From a virus: a DNA stretch of 27,444 nucleotides. The DNA lies in the IMG/VR virus record IMGVR_UViG_3300030380_005469, positions 1-27,444 of that record; one strand, given 5' to 3'. Under the pieces are notes generated by a model. The model was not told the origin of the DNA and did not search any database. It saw only the letters and a list, made by a program, of their open reading frames with translations. Position 1 is the stretch's first letter. Each line of letters starts with the position of its first letter. This document shows, piece after piece, positions 1-5,222 of this stretch. A program made the translations under genes and the position numbers.

Positions 1-292
1 GCTTGCCGTTACTTTCGACCTGGCGAAATGCTTCGAGCACTGCAGCAGGGATACCAGCGTCGACGGCTTCGGCTTTGCTCGGTGCCTGGAAGCCGTCAGC
101 CTGTGCGGCTCTAAGCGTAATCGGTCCGACAATGCCGTCAGCGAATACGCCCGCTTGCTCTTGGTAAGCTTTGGTCGCCTTGTCGATCGACACGCCAAAT
201 TTCCCGGATGCGCTGCACGTCGTCAGCCCTTGGCGGCGCAGGAATCGTTGCCACGCCTTCACGCCTTCGCCTTTGCTGCCGATCTTTAGCAT
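1..292 (-). CDS. Endolysin, N-terminal part (peptidoglycan-binding domain and start of N-acetylmuramidase domain)
   Basis: This is the 5' part of a phage endolysin that runs off the left edge and continues in frame at 27441-26992. It starts at ATG 292 behind a strong SD (GGAGGCAC). Residues about 4-65 form a PG_binding_1-type domain: LKIGSKGEGVKAWQRFL, then a FADGIVGPIT block near 50-59. The DUF3380-type muramidase domain begins near residue 82, and E93 in QVESNGK is the expected catalytic glutamate by family analogy. The whole protein would be 246 residues, cutting glycan strands of the host wall late in infection. It is the first gene of the long leftward late unit, directly downstream of the divergent control region. 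The identification is firm. The joining of the two parts assumes the sequence is circular. Confidence 0.9.
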   Translation of the reverse strand, partial: MLKIGSKGEGVKAWQRFLRRQGLTTCSASGKFGVSIDKATKAYQEQAGVFADGIVGPITLRAAQADGFQAPSKAEAVDAGIPAAVLEAFRQVESNGK

Positions 293-495
293 TGTGCCTC
301 CGCAAGCAACGCGCCCGCTGCCGATCCGAGGCAAAAGGACCGACAGCAGGCGCTACCTGATGCTGGCTGGTCGCTGTTTTGAGCTTGATTACGACGCAGC
401 CGGGCGCAGTCTAAGCGCTAGCGGTCGTTGTGGCAACCCTTGATTGTGAGGCGCTCGACCGGTCCCCCAAGGGACGGGAGGGAGAGCGACTGCCT

Positions 496-519
496 CGTGC
501 GTACGTGCGCGCACGCGCG
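496..519. other. 24-bp perfectly alternating pyrimidine-purine tract (Z-DNA-type)
   Basis: Every step from 496 to 519 alternates pyrimidine and purine, mostly CG and TG/CA steps. The tract contains the 12-bp perfect palindrome CGTGCGCGCACG at 504-515. Such sequences are known to favour left-handed DNA under negative supercoiling. Here it sits between the two divergent units, next to the AT-rich palindromes. A regulatory or topological role is inference only. Confidence 0.6.
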
Positions 520-535
520 GCCTTAAACGGCTTAT

Positions 536-548
536 AGCTTAAGCTTAA
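536..548. repeat. Overlapping palindromes AGCTTAAGCT and TTAAGCTTAA
   Basis: AGCTTAAGCT (536-545) and TTAAGCTTAA (539-548) are overlapping perfect 10-bp palindromes. The core GCTTAAGC recurs at 606-613, on the other side of the 553-591 hairpin, so the hairpin is flanked by two copies of the same palindromic core. This arrangement would suit a dimeric DNA-binding protein or an origin element. Confidence 0.55.
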
Positions 549-552
549 AGCT

Positions 553-591
553 GCTTATTTCTTCGGTTTGCTTGGGCAAACAGAAATAAGC
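553..591. promoter_or_regulatory. Long stem-loop in the divergent region
   Basis: GCTTATTTCT (553-562) pairs perfectly with AGAAATAAGC (582-591). Inside it, GTTTGC (566-571) pairs with GCAAAC (576-581) around a TTGG loop, leaving only TCG (563-565) as a 3-nt bulge. That gives 16 base pairs in all. There is no T-run on either side, so it is not a typical intrinsic terminator. It could be a protein-binding site, an origin cruciform, or an RNA structure in the leader of the leftward transcript. Confidence 0.7.
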
Positions 592-603
592 TTAATTGCT
601 GCA

Positions 604-615
604 ATGCTTAAGCAT
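604..615. repeat. 12-bp palindrome ATGCTTAAGCAT
   Basis: This perfect 12-bp palindrome contains the GCTTAAGC core also found at 537-544. The two cores flank the hairpin at 553-591. It is a candidate operator half-site pair for a dimeric regulator. Confidence 0.55.
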
Positions 616-676
616 GTGTTAGGGTTTGCCTGTAAGTTGTTGTTTGTGCTTGTTTATTTATTTGCGTGTTATTTAG

Positions 677-706
677 TTGACTATGGTGTGCTAATGGTCT
701 TATAAG
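677..706 (+). promoter_or_regulatory. Sigma70-type promoter for the early rightward unit
   Basis: TTGACT (677-682) matches the -35 consensus at five of six bases. It is followed after an 18-nt spacer by TATAAG (701-706) as the -10 element. Transcription would start near 713, about 37 nt before the first early gene at 750. No other equally good promoter was seen upstream of the early unit, so this probably drives much or all of 750-7665. Confidence 0.7.
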
Positions 707-724
707 GGGTTGAGCTTGATAAAC

Positions 725-746
725 GCCGAAAGGCAGAAAAGAGGCA
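725..746 (+). promoter_or_regulatory. Stem-loop plus AGAGGCA ribosome-binding leader (copy 1)
   Basis: GCC-GAAA-GGC (725-734) is a short stem capped by a GNRA tetraloop. It is followed by AGAAAA and the SD block GAGGCA (741-746), which sits just ahead of ATG 750. The same design recurs before several downstream early genes with different stem sequences. Confidence 0.6.
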
Positions 747-749
747 ACA

Positions 750-956
750 ATGCAAAACTTCGGAATTGATATTCACTCTATGGCGATGGTCCTGCAGGCT
801 TTAGAGCAAGCCGACAAAGCGCACGAAACGCCAGGCTCTAACGCTTATACCAAGGCGCGCAAGCTTTTGGCTGATGGTGGCGTTGATGCGTCGATCACCG
901 CTTATGAGAAGAACGCGAAGCCGTGGTTCGTGTTTGAGATTGGCACGCAAGAGTAA
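750..956 (+). CDS. Small early protein of unknown function (68 aa)
   Basis: This is the first gene of the rightward unit, behind the promoter at 677-706 and a strong SD (GAGGCAACA-ATG). The 68-residue product begins MQNFGIDIHSMAMVLQALEQ and has a mainly helical middle section rich in Ala, Lys and Glu, then a WFVFEI segment near the C-terminus. There is no signal peptide or membrane segment. I do not recognise the family. Its position makes it one of the earliest expressed products, where phages often place small host-takeover proteins, but that is inference from position only. Confidence 0.75.
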   Translation: MQNFGIDIHSMAMVLQALEQADKAHETPGSNAYTKARKLLADGGVDASITAYEKNAKPWFVFEIGTQE

Positions 957-961
957 ACCCC

Positions 962-990
962 AACGCCCTACGCCGGGATGGGCTCCGGCA
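962..990 (+). repeat. 29-nt intergenic direct repeat, copy A
   Basis: This 29-nt stretch recurs at 1235-1263 with a single mismatch (A at 970, G at 1243). Each copy holds a stem GCCGG...CCGGC (972-976 with 985-989), extendable by a G-T pair, around a purine-rich loop. Both copies lie in gaps between early genes, just ahead of the RBS. Confidence 0.8.
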
Positions 991-991
991 C

Positions 992-1012
992 GCCGCAAGG
1001 CAGAAAGAGGCA
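992..1012 (+). promoter_or_regulatory. Stem-loop plus AGAGGCA ribosome-binding leader (copy 2)
   Basis: GCC-GCAA-GGC (992-1001) is again a 3-bp stem with a GNRA tetraloop, followed by AGAAAGAGGCAACA and ATG 1016. It nearly duplicates the leader at 725-746, and differs inside the tetraloop and by one A in the spacer. Confidence 0.6.
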
Positions 1013-1015
1013 ACA

Positions 1016-1228
1016 ATGAAGCTACGCAAACCGCGCACGCTTGCAGATTTAAAGGCTGATCCTAGGGTTTCGCATATTGAGCACGAAGGCGCAGAGAGCG
1101 GCGTCTGGTGCGCTGAACTTGCTCCCGGTTGGGTCTTCGATCGTGAATGCGTCACGGTACTTGGCGATACGATCGCCGATGTCTGCGAGAGCATTCATCA
1201 AGAAACGTCTTATAAGCCGAGCACCTAA
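1016..1228 (+). CDS. Small conserved-looking phage protein (70 aa)
   Basis: The start is ATG 1016, behind an AGAGG SD. The 70-residue product begins MKLRKPRTLADLKADPRV and has a following WCAELAPGWVFD segment. This arrangement (a TLADLKADPRV helix followed by a short beta region ending in APGW) resembles a common group of small uncharacterised phage proteins, from general recollection rather than a search. No catalytic motif, membrane segment or cysteine cluster is visible. It lies between two copies of the 29-nt repeat. The function is unknown. Confidence 0.75.
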   Translation: MKLRKPRTLADLKADPRVSHIEHEGAESGVWCAELAPGWVFDRECVTVLGDTIADVCESIHQETSYKPST

Positions 1229-1234
1229 TAAGCT

Positions 1235-1263
1235 AACGCCCTGCGCCGGGATGGGCTCCGGCA
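1235..1263 (+). repeat. 29-nt intergenic direct repeat, copy B
   Basis: This is the second copy of the repeat at 962-990 (28 of 29 identical), with the GCCGG/CCGGC stem at 1245-1249 and 1258-1262. It ends 11 bases ahead of the methylase start codon, with the SD GGAGAGGCAG in between. Confidence 0.8.
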
Positions 1264-1274
1264 TGGAGAGGCAG

Positions 1275-1994
1275 ATGCGCCCCTTTTTCTCATATTTTGG
1301 TTCAAAGTACAGGCTGGCTCGCCAGTTGTACCCTGCGCCGACGCACGACACGATCATAGAGCCGTTTGCGGGCTCTGCCTGCTACTCTGTGGTAAACAAT
1401 GCGCCCAGCGTGCTGCTCAACGACGTAGACCCTATTATCTGCGCTGTCTGGTCTTTCCTGATCCGCTCAACGCCTCGGTGCATTATGTCGCTGCCGCTGA
1501 TCGAGCCAGGGCAAGACGTGGCAAATCTTGGCGTATGTCAAGAGGCGCAATGGTTTATCGGCTTTTGGCTGAATAAGGCAACGTCTAGTCCTAACCGTAA
1601 ACTATCAGCGTGGTCGCTTAAGTACCCTCAACAATTTTGGGGCGAGCACAAGCGCCAGCAAATCGCTAAACAGGTTAATGCCATTAATCATTGGCAGATT
1701 AGCAACAAGCAGTTTTACCAATTAGAAAATCAAACGGCTTGCTGGTTTATTGATCCGCCTTATCAAGTCGCAGGCAAGAACTACAGATGCGGCACAAAAG
1801 GTATTGATTACGCACAGCTCGGCGCCTGGTGCGCTAGCCGCAAGGGGCAGCTGATCGTCTGCGAAAACGAGGGCGCTGACTGGCTGCCGTTTAGCGGCGC
1901 AACTGTCCTGCGCAACGCTCGCAACAAAGGCACAAAAGAGGTTGCGTACGTTTCAAACGGCAAACAAGCAAATCTTTTTGGCGCTAAGATTTAG
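1275..1994 (+). CDS. DNA adenine methyltransferase, D12 class (Dam-like)
   Basis: This enzyme transfers a methyl group from S-adenosylmethionine to adenine N6 in DNA. The 239-residue product has the D12-class signatures: FFSYFGSKYR (residues 4-13), the SAM-binding EPFAGSACYS block (29-38) and the catalytic DPPY (160-163). It also has a late EVAYVSNG strand. The reading frame stays open upstream to 1077, but ATG 1275 has the proper SD (GGAGAGGCAG) and gives the normal family length, while the upstream extension overlaps the previous gene. No partner endonuclease is nearby, so it is probably an orphan methylase used for protection from restriction or for marking phage DNA. The target site cannot be read from the sequence; GATC is plentiful in this genome. 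Confidence 0.92.
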   Translation: MRPFFSYFGSKYRLARQLYPAPTHDTIIEPFAGSACYSVVNNAPSVLLNDVDPIICAVWSFLIRSTPRCIMSLPLIEPGQDVANLGVCQEAQWFIGFWLNKATSSPNRKLSAWSLKYPQQFWGEHKRQQIAKQVNAINHWQISNKQFYQLENQTACWFIDPPYQVAGKNYRCGTKGIDYAQLGAWCASRKGQLIVCENEGADWLPFSGATVLRNARNKGTKEVAYVSNGKQANLFGAKI

Positions 1995-1997
1995 CGC
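1981..1997 (+). terminator. Perfect 7-bp stem-loop at the methylase stop codon
   Basis: GCGCTAA (1981-1987) pairs perfectly with TTAGCGC (1991-1997) across a GAT loop, and the stem includes the TAG stop codon. TATTTAT follows rather than a pure T-run, so it is at best a weak terminator or attenuator. A role in mRNA processing between the methylase and the next gene is equally possible. Confidence 0.35.
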
Positions 1998-2006
1998 TAT
2001 TTATAA

Positions 2007-2029
2007 CGCCGCCCAGCGGCGGAGAGGCA
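2007..2029 (+). promoter_or_regulatory. Stem-loop plus AGAGGCA ribosome-binding leader (copy 3)
   Basis: CGCCGC (2007-2012) pairs perfectly with GCGGCG (2016-2021) around a CCA loop. It is followed at once by GAGAGGCAAATA and ATG 2034. The stem sequence differs from copies 1 and 2, while the layout AACG-hairpin-GAGGCA-start is kept. Confidence 0.65.
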
Positions 2030-2033
2030 AATA

Positions 2034-2540
2034 ATGTTTAATCAACGGTTATTAGGCAGAGAGCAAAGGGTCGTCTTTTACAGAGAAAACGGCGACTTCG
2101 AGCGTCAGAAAAAGGTGTTTGACCGCACCATGCGTGACTTGATCCCGCTGCATTGTGGCTACCGCAGCTACAAGCTTACGCCACACGGCAAGCACATGAC
2201 TATGGTATTTGTCGTCGATCCGACGCTTAAGCTGTCGGAGGGGCAAAAGAATACCCTTGAGTTGCTGGATGAGCACGGCAGCGTTAGCTACATTACGCAA
2301 CTACACTTTGTCTTTGTAGGCGAAGGCAAGAGAAAGCGGCTGGACTTTAAAGGCTGTTTTAAGAAGCCAAACAAAAGTAATTTTAACCGTAAATCACTGG
2401 ATAGCCTGATGGATCTAGGGCTTGTAAAAATGATCCGCACGATCGATCACAATGGGGATTTTACAAGCCGCACCTTTGAAGGCAGCGGCTTTCGTATCAT
2501 CGAGACATTTCGGCGTCCGGGAGAGTCGAGCGATACCTAA
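2034..2540 (+). CDS. Early protein of unknown function (168 aa)
   Basis: The start is ATG 2034, with an excellent SD (GGAGAGGCA). The product is basic, and its first half (residues 1-75) mixes helices and a beta segment (HMTMVFVVDP). The second half has a run LSEGQKNTLELLDEHG (about 68-83) and later KSLDSLMDLGLVKMIR, a spacing reminiscent of a winged-helix domain. I cannot make that assignment firmly. There is no membrane segment or catalytic motif. It sits between the methylase and small unknown genes, each with its own hairpin leader. It could be a DNA-binding early regulator, but that is conjecture. Confidence 0.75.
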   Translation: MFNQRLLGREQRVVFYRENGDFERQKKVFDRTMRDLIPLHCGYRSYKLTPHGKHMTMVFVVDPTLKLSEGQKNTLELLDEHGSVSYITQLHFVFVGEGKRKRLDFKGCFKKPNKSNFNRKSLDSLMDLGLVKMIRTIDHNGDFTSRTFEGSGFRIIETFRRPGESSDT

Positions 2541-2545
2541 ACAAC

Positions 2546-2567
2546 GTCGCACAGCGGCAGAGAGGCA
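2546..2567 (+). promoter_or_regulatory. Stem-loop plus AGAGGCA ribosome-binding leader (copy 4)
   Basis: GTCGC (2546-2550) pairs with GCGGC (2554-2558), with one G-T wobble, around an ACA loop. AGAGAGGCAG and ATG 2573 follow. Compared with copy 3 the bases differ but the pairing is kept, which is what selection on the structure would produce. Confidence 0.6.
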
Positions 2568-2572
2568 GTAAA

Positions 2573-2815
2573 ATGTCGGAAGAAGAGAAGAAATATAAAG
2601 CAGATTTTACGACAGACGAACTAGCGACCGTCATTTTGGCTTTAAATGAATTATCAGCCGAATTATCATCAAGAGTAGCAGACGCGAATGCTGCAGGTGA
2701 CAGAGATACGGTCGCAACCTACATGTCTGTTTGGGACATATCGGCACACCTTAGCGAATGGTTAGGGGCGTCACTACCGCCCGAATATGTGCGGGAAACT
2801 TTGCCCCATGGCTAA
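2573..2815 (+). CDS. Small acidic helical protein of unknown function (80 aa)
   Basis: The start is ATG 2573, behind AGAGGCAGTAAA. The 80-residue product opens with a highly charged MSEEEKKYK and is predicted to be almost all helix (FTTDELATVILALNELSAEL, then a DRDTVATYMSVWDIS helix). It has no cysteines, no hydrophobic span and no recognisable motif. Its 3' end overlaps the next gene by 8 nt, which suggests coupled translation. The function is unknown. Confidence 0.7.
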   Translation: MSEEEKKYKADFTTDELATVILALNELSAELSSRVADANAAGDRDTVATYMSVWDISAHLSEWLGASLPPEYVRETLPHG

Positions 2816-3029
2816 CAAATACACGACTAATAAGCGCGTATATCGTGGCGTGCTGCTGATGTACGAAAAGCCCGAGCTGGTGCAGATGATAAAGGATAAT
2901 CAAAACGGAAACCTGGCACGCGTCGATCGACGAGGGTTTCAGCAAAACGAAATTGACGACGTGCTGCGCGCTCATCGCTGGGCGCAGTTACACAACAATA
3001 TTGCGGACAGAATAGAGGCAAATAAATGA
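2808..3029 (+). CDS. Small basic protein of unknown function (73 aa)
   Basis: I chose ATG 2808 (MANKYTTNKRVYRG) over an upstream in-frame start at 2787. The later start gives a compact 8-nt overlap with the preceding gene and a better N-terminus. The product is basic and helical, with RRGFQQNEIDDVLRAHRWAQ near residues 42-61, which could be a small helix-turn-helix-like segment. That is weak evidence. The stop overlaps the next start as ATGA (3026-3029), so the two genes are probably coupled. Confidence 0.7.
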   Translation: MANKYTTNKRVYRGVLLMYEKPELVQMIKDNQNGNLARVDRRGFQQNEIDDVLRAHRWAQLHNNIADRIEANK

Positions 3030-3316
3030 CGCATCCCTATCTAGAAACCGAACGCTGCGGCGATTGCTTGCGCAACAGCTATCGATACGAAAACGCAGGC
3101 GATTGCGACAGTTGCAACGGGCGAGGCAGACGCTACGCCCTGACGACTCGGCGCATCAACAAAGGCGAAAGCATACGCATCCACGATCTGCTCTTGCAGA
3201 AAGACGCAGAAGGCATTCTGCAGGGGCGTTTCGACCATTGGGCAAATAACCAATGGGAAACGATTAACAGCAATAACCAGCTTGCACGCTTGCTGGATCG
3301 AGCAAGGGCTAACTGA
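3026..3316 (+). CDS. Small zinc-finger protein (96 aa)
   Basis: The start ATG 3026 overlaps the previous stop (ATGA) and has the common SD block AGAGGCAAATA. The product carries two CxxC pairs, C11-C14 and C27-C30. The second reads CDSCNGRGR, like one half of a DnaJ-type CxxCxGxG zinc ribbon. The rest (residues 40-96) is charged and probably alpha/beta, with WANNQWETINSNNQ near the end. A zinc-stabilised fold for nucleic acid or protein binding is likely. The specific role is unknown. It lies immediately upstream of the recombination/replication block. Confidence 0.75.
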   Translation: MTHPYLETERCGDCLRNSYRYENAGDCDSCNGRGRRYALTTRRINKGESIRIHDLLLQKDAEGILQGRFDHWANNQWETINSNNQLARLLDRARAN

Positions 3317-3387
3317 TGATCGTTGCCGCTAATATTTATCTTGCCGTCATCGTCATTGCTGCGTTCGTCGCAGGGATGGAAGGCTAG
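3316..3387 (+). CDS. Candidate 23-residue hydrophobic microprotein
   Basis: ATG 3316 overlaps the preceding stop as TGATG and the frame runs 23 codons to TAG 3385. The product MIVAANIYLAVIVIAAFVAG-MEG is a single hydrophobic span, enough to cross a membrane once. The 3' end of this frame supplies the GGAAGG SD used by the next gene. It may be a true membrane micropeptide, or a reinitiation relay that carries ribosomes from 3316 to the GTG at 3390. The tight stop-start overlap argues for translation; the function is unknown. Confidence 0.45.
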   Translation: MIVAANIYLAVIVIAAFVAGMEG

Positions 3388-3389
3388 TC

Positions 3390-4418
3390 GTGTTTATCCG
3401 TTACGTGATCGGGCGCCCTACCGTGCCGCAAGAGCCTAAGATTTTAAAGGCTGGCGGCGTTAGCCGTGACGCTCGAAGGGACACGACGCTTGAACTGTAC
3501 TTGCGCGCTTGCGAATATGAGCAGGTAACGCCTAACGTTGATTATGTGCAGCACCTAAAAGCGCGCGACTCGATCGCCTGGCAATACCGGCTCGACATTT
3601 ACGCCGGCAAAGATCAGGTGCTCGCAGCCATGCAAGACGCCTTGCACGCACAAAACGGCATAAGCAAAGCTTACGACGATGTAAGCCTAGCGCGCAACGC
3701 TTGGGCGTGCGAGCGTTGCCGCTGGTCGAGTTACTGCGAAGGCGACCCGTTAGCGCGAGACGTTGACAACTGGCACGACGTAGAGAGAGCCAAGCAGCCA
3801 AGCGAAATTAAAATCGCCTACGGGCGAAGCCGGCGAACGCTGCGACGTGATCGCTTTGGTTACTGCTGCAGCCCGTCAGAACTGCGCGCCTTTATGACCT
3901 GCCCACGCTTGCATTGGCTAGAATACGTCAAGCGCATTCGCCAGGTGCGCACCGATATTAAAAGCTTGCCGATGCTGCTCGGCTCCATCACGCACGAAGC
4001 GCTGCGCGTGGCTACGGTGCAACGCAACGCTGATCTGCAGGTTGAAATTGAAATACTGATCGCCGAAATGATGCGAGAAATGCGTCTAGCGCCTGACGTG
4101 CAAGCTGCGATTGCTGACCCTGCGCAGGTGCGAGCGATAGCAGATCGCACGCAAGCCATGCACGCGCTGGCAATGCACGGTGTCGCTGAGGTTATCGAAT
4201 GCGAGCAACGCAGGGCAATGGTTTTGCCTGGCACGAAAAAATGGCTGCACGGCATACCTGACGCCGTGGTGCGTATGCACGACGGTCGTGTCGGTGTGGT
4301 GGAGTATAAGACAACAAGCCGATCTAAGGACCTGATGAAACTTGCCGACAAATACCGAACGAACCCGCAAACCTATCTCTATGCTGCGCTCGTCGAGCGC
4401 GGCCAATTAACGCTCTAA
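3390..4418 (+). CDS. PD-(D/E)XK (RecB/Cas4-family) Fe-S nuclease with apparently permuted module order
   Basis: The start is GTG 3390 behind GGAAGG. The 342-residue protein has the catalytic motifs of a RecB/Cas4-type nuclease: CSPSELRAFMTCPRLHW (160-176), GSITHEA with H202, GIPDAVV with D291, EYK at 305-307, and the QTYLY motif (Q327, Y331). It ends 11 residues after that motif. The segment that normally follows in this family is instead at the N-terminus: a KILKAGGVSRDARRDTT stretch (18-33), then ELYLRACEYE and the Fe-S cysteines C107, C110 and C116. Together with C171 these give the usual four cluster ligands in rotated order. It probably resects or processes DNA ends for the Sak4-like protein and ssDNA-binding protein encoded next. 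The family is firm; the permutation is my reading of the motif order. Confidence 0.85.
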   Translation: MFIRYVIGRPTVPQEPKILKAGGVSRDARRDTTLELYLRACEYEQVTPNVDYVQHLKARDSIAWQYRLDIYAGKDQVLAAMQDALHAQNGISKAYDDVSLARNAWACERCRWSSYCEGDPLARDVDNWHDVERAKQPSEIKIAYGRSRRTLRRDRFGYCCSPSELRAFMTCPRLHWLEYVKRIRQVRTDIKSLPMLLGSITHEALRVATVQRNADLQVEIEILIAEMMREMRLAPDVQAAIADPAQVRAIADRTQAMHALAMHGVAEVIECEQRRAMVLPGTKKWLHGIPDAVVRMHDGRVGVVEYKTTSRSKDLMKLADKYRTNPQTYLYAALVERGQLTL

Positions 4419-4436
4419 CCATAGGAGGCAAATATT

Positions 4437-5222
4437 ATGGAGCGAATTGATTTAACGAAACCGCCAACGCAGGCAATGACCTTGTTGATTTACGGTCAGC
4501 CAGGCATAGGCAAAAGCACCGTCTGCGCGATGCTCGCAGCAGCAGCAGAGCAAGCAGGCGAAGGCGTCACGATGCTCGACAGCGAGCGAGGCTTGCTGCC
4601 CGCTGCTGTCGCTGCAGGCTTACGACAGAGCGAATTGCTAGCCGCTAGCGGTCAAGGCTCTGCGTTTGAAGTCTACAAGCGATTACAGGCGCTAATCACG
4701 CAACCGCAAGGGCTTGTTGTGCTCGATACTGTAACCGAGACTAGCGAAAGCATTTTGCGCGATCTAGCGAGCGACACAGGTACCGTGCAGATCCAGGCTT
4801 ACGGCGAACAAAAGCACCGCTTAGCGCGCATCGTGCGAGCGCTTCGAGATGCTGCTGGTGCTGGTACTTGCGCAGTAGCGACAGCCCAGCAAGATGCGCA
4901 AGACATTGAAGGGCTGCCGGGCAACTGGCACCCGGCGGTGCGCAAGTCGATGGTGACCGATCTAGTAAGTCAGTTTGACTGCGTCGCCAGGCTGCGACAG
5001 GTGCAGGACCACGAAAGCGAAGCGCTGAAGCTGGAAAGCGGCACACGCTATCTAGACTTTAGACCAACGCACCAGCAGGTTGCAAAATGTCGAACCGCAA
5101 GCGAGCTGTTCGCAGGGCGTGCCACGCAATGGCACATTTACCCTATGCGAAATCAAGAAGATGCAACGCAGCTATATGCTGCACTAAAGCGCCGAGCGGC
5201 GCAGAATAAAGGGGCAAAATAA
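4437..5222 (+). CDS. Sak4-like RecA-fold ATPase (phage recombinase/annealing factor)
   Basis: The start is ATG 4437 behind a near-perfect SD (AGGAGG). The 261-residue protein has an N-terminal Walker A GQPGIGKST (20-28, K26), an acidic MLDSERG block (46-52) and a Walker B LVVLD (93-97). It also has an EQKHRLARIVRALRD helix, typical of the short RecA-like AAA_24 ATPases found next to phage nucleases and ssDNA-binding proteins. Members of the Sak4 group promote single-strand annealing or strand exchange together with an SSB-like partner. The order nuclease, ATPase, DUF669-like protein and resolvase supports that role. A general DNA-repair ATPase is the alternative. The stop overlaps the next start as TAATG. 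Confidence 0.85.
   Translation: MERIDLTKPPTQAMTLLIYGQPGIGKSTVCAMLAAAAEQAGEGVTMLDSERGLLPAAVAAGLRQSELLAASGQGSAFEVYKRLQALITQPQGLVVLDTVTETSESILRDLASDTGTVQIQAYGEQKHRLARIVRALRDAAGAGTCAVATAQQDAQDIEGLPGNWHPAVRKSMVTDLVSQFDCVARLRQVQDHESEALKLESGTRYLDFRPTHQQVAKCRTASELFAGRATQWHIYPMRNQEDATQLYAALKRRAAQNKGAK
5189..5202 (+). promoter_or_regulatory. Stem-loop ahead of the ssDNA-binding protein gene
   Basis: GCGCC (5189-5193) pairs with GGCGC (5198-5202) around a GAGC loop, within the last codons of the ATPase gene. It is followed by AGAATAAAGGGGCAAAATA and ATG 5222. Its spacing to the SD matches the intergenic hairpin leaders further upstream, although here it lies inside coding sequence. Confidence 0.45.

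Larger units (their letters stand above)
293..749. other. Divergent intergenic control region and candidate replication origin
   Basis: No convincing gene lies here. It is the only large non-coding stretch and separates the leftward late unit (endolysin ATG at 292) from the rightward early unit (ATG at 750). From left to right it holds an alternating pyrimidine-purine tract (496-519), overlapping AT-rich palindromes (536-548), a long hairpin (553-591), a 12-bp palindrome (604-615), a strand-asymmetric T/G-rich run (about 616-680) and a sigma70-like promoter (677-706). I could not find a clear minus-strand promoter, so late transcription may need a phage-encoded activator. An origin is a reasonable inference from the palindromes next to a T/G-rich strand, but no iteron array or DnaA box was identified with confidence. 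Confidence 0.6.

Noticed and set aside
171-443. 90-codon rightward open frame at the left end
   Set aside because: It lies antisense to the endolysin start and in the control region, has no SD, and its product shows no coherent domain; the endolysin on the other strand is certain.
451-475. GTCCC-CCAA-GGGAC stem as a terminator or late promoter element
   Set aside because: It has a short 5-bp stem with no T-run, and no -35/-10 pair could be aligned with it on the minus strand.
1077-1274. N-terminal extension of the methylase (66 extra codons)
   Set aside because: It overlaps the preceding gene and the repeat, and the D12 family starts directly with the FFSYFGSKYR motif; ATG 1275 has the correct SD.
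4384-4400. GCGCTC/GAGCGC inverted repeat near the end of the nuclease gene
   Set aside because: It is within coding sequence, about 30 nt before the next SD, with no T-run; it may be chance in a GC-rich codon context.
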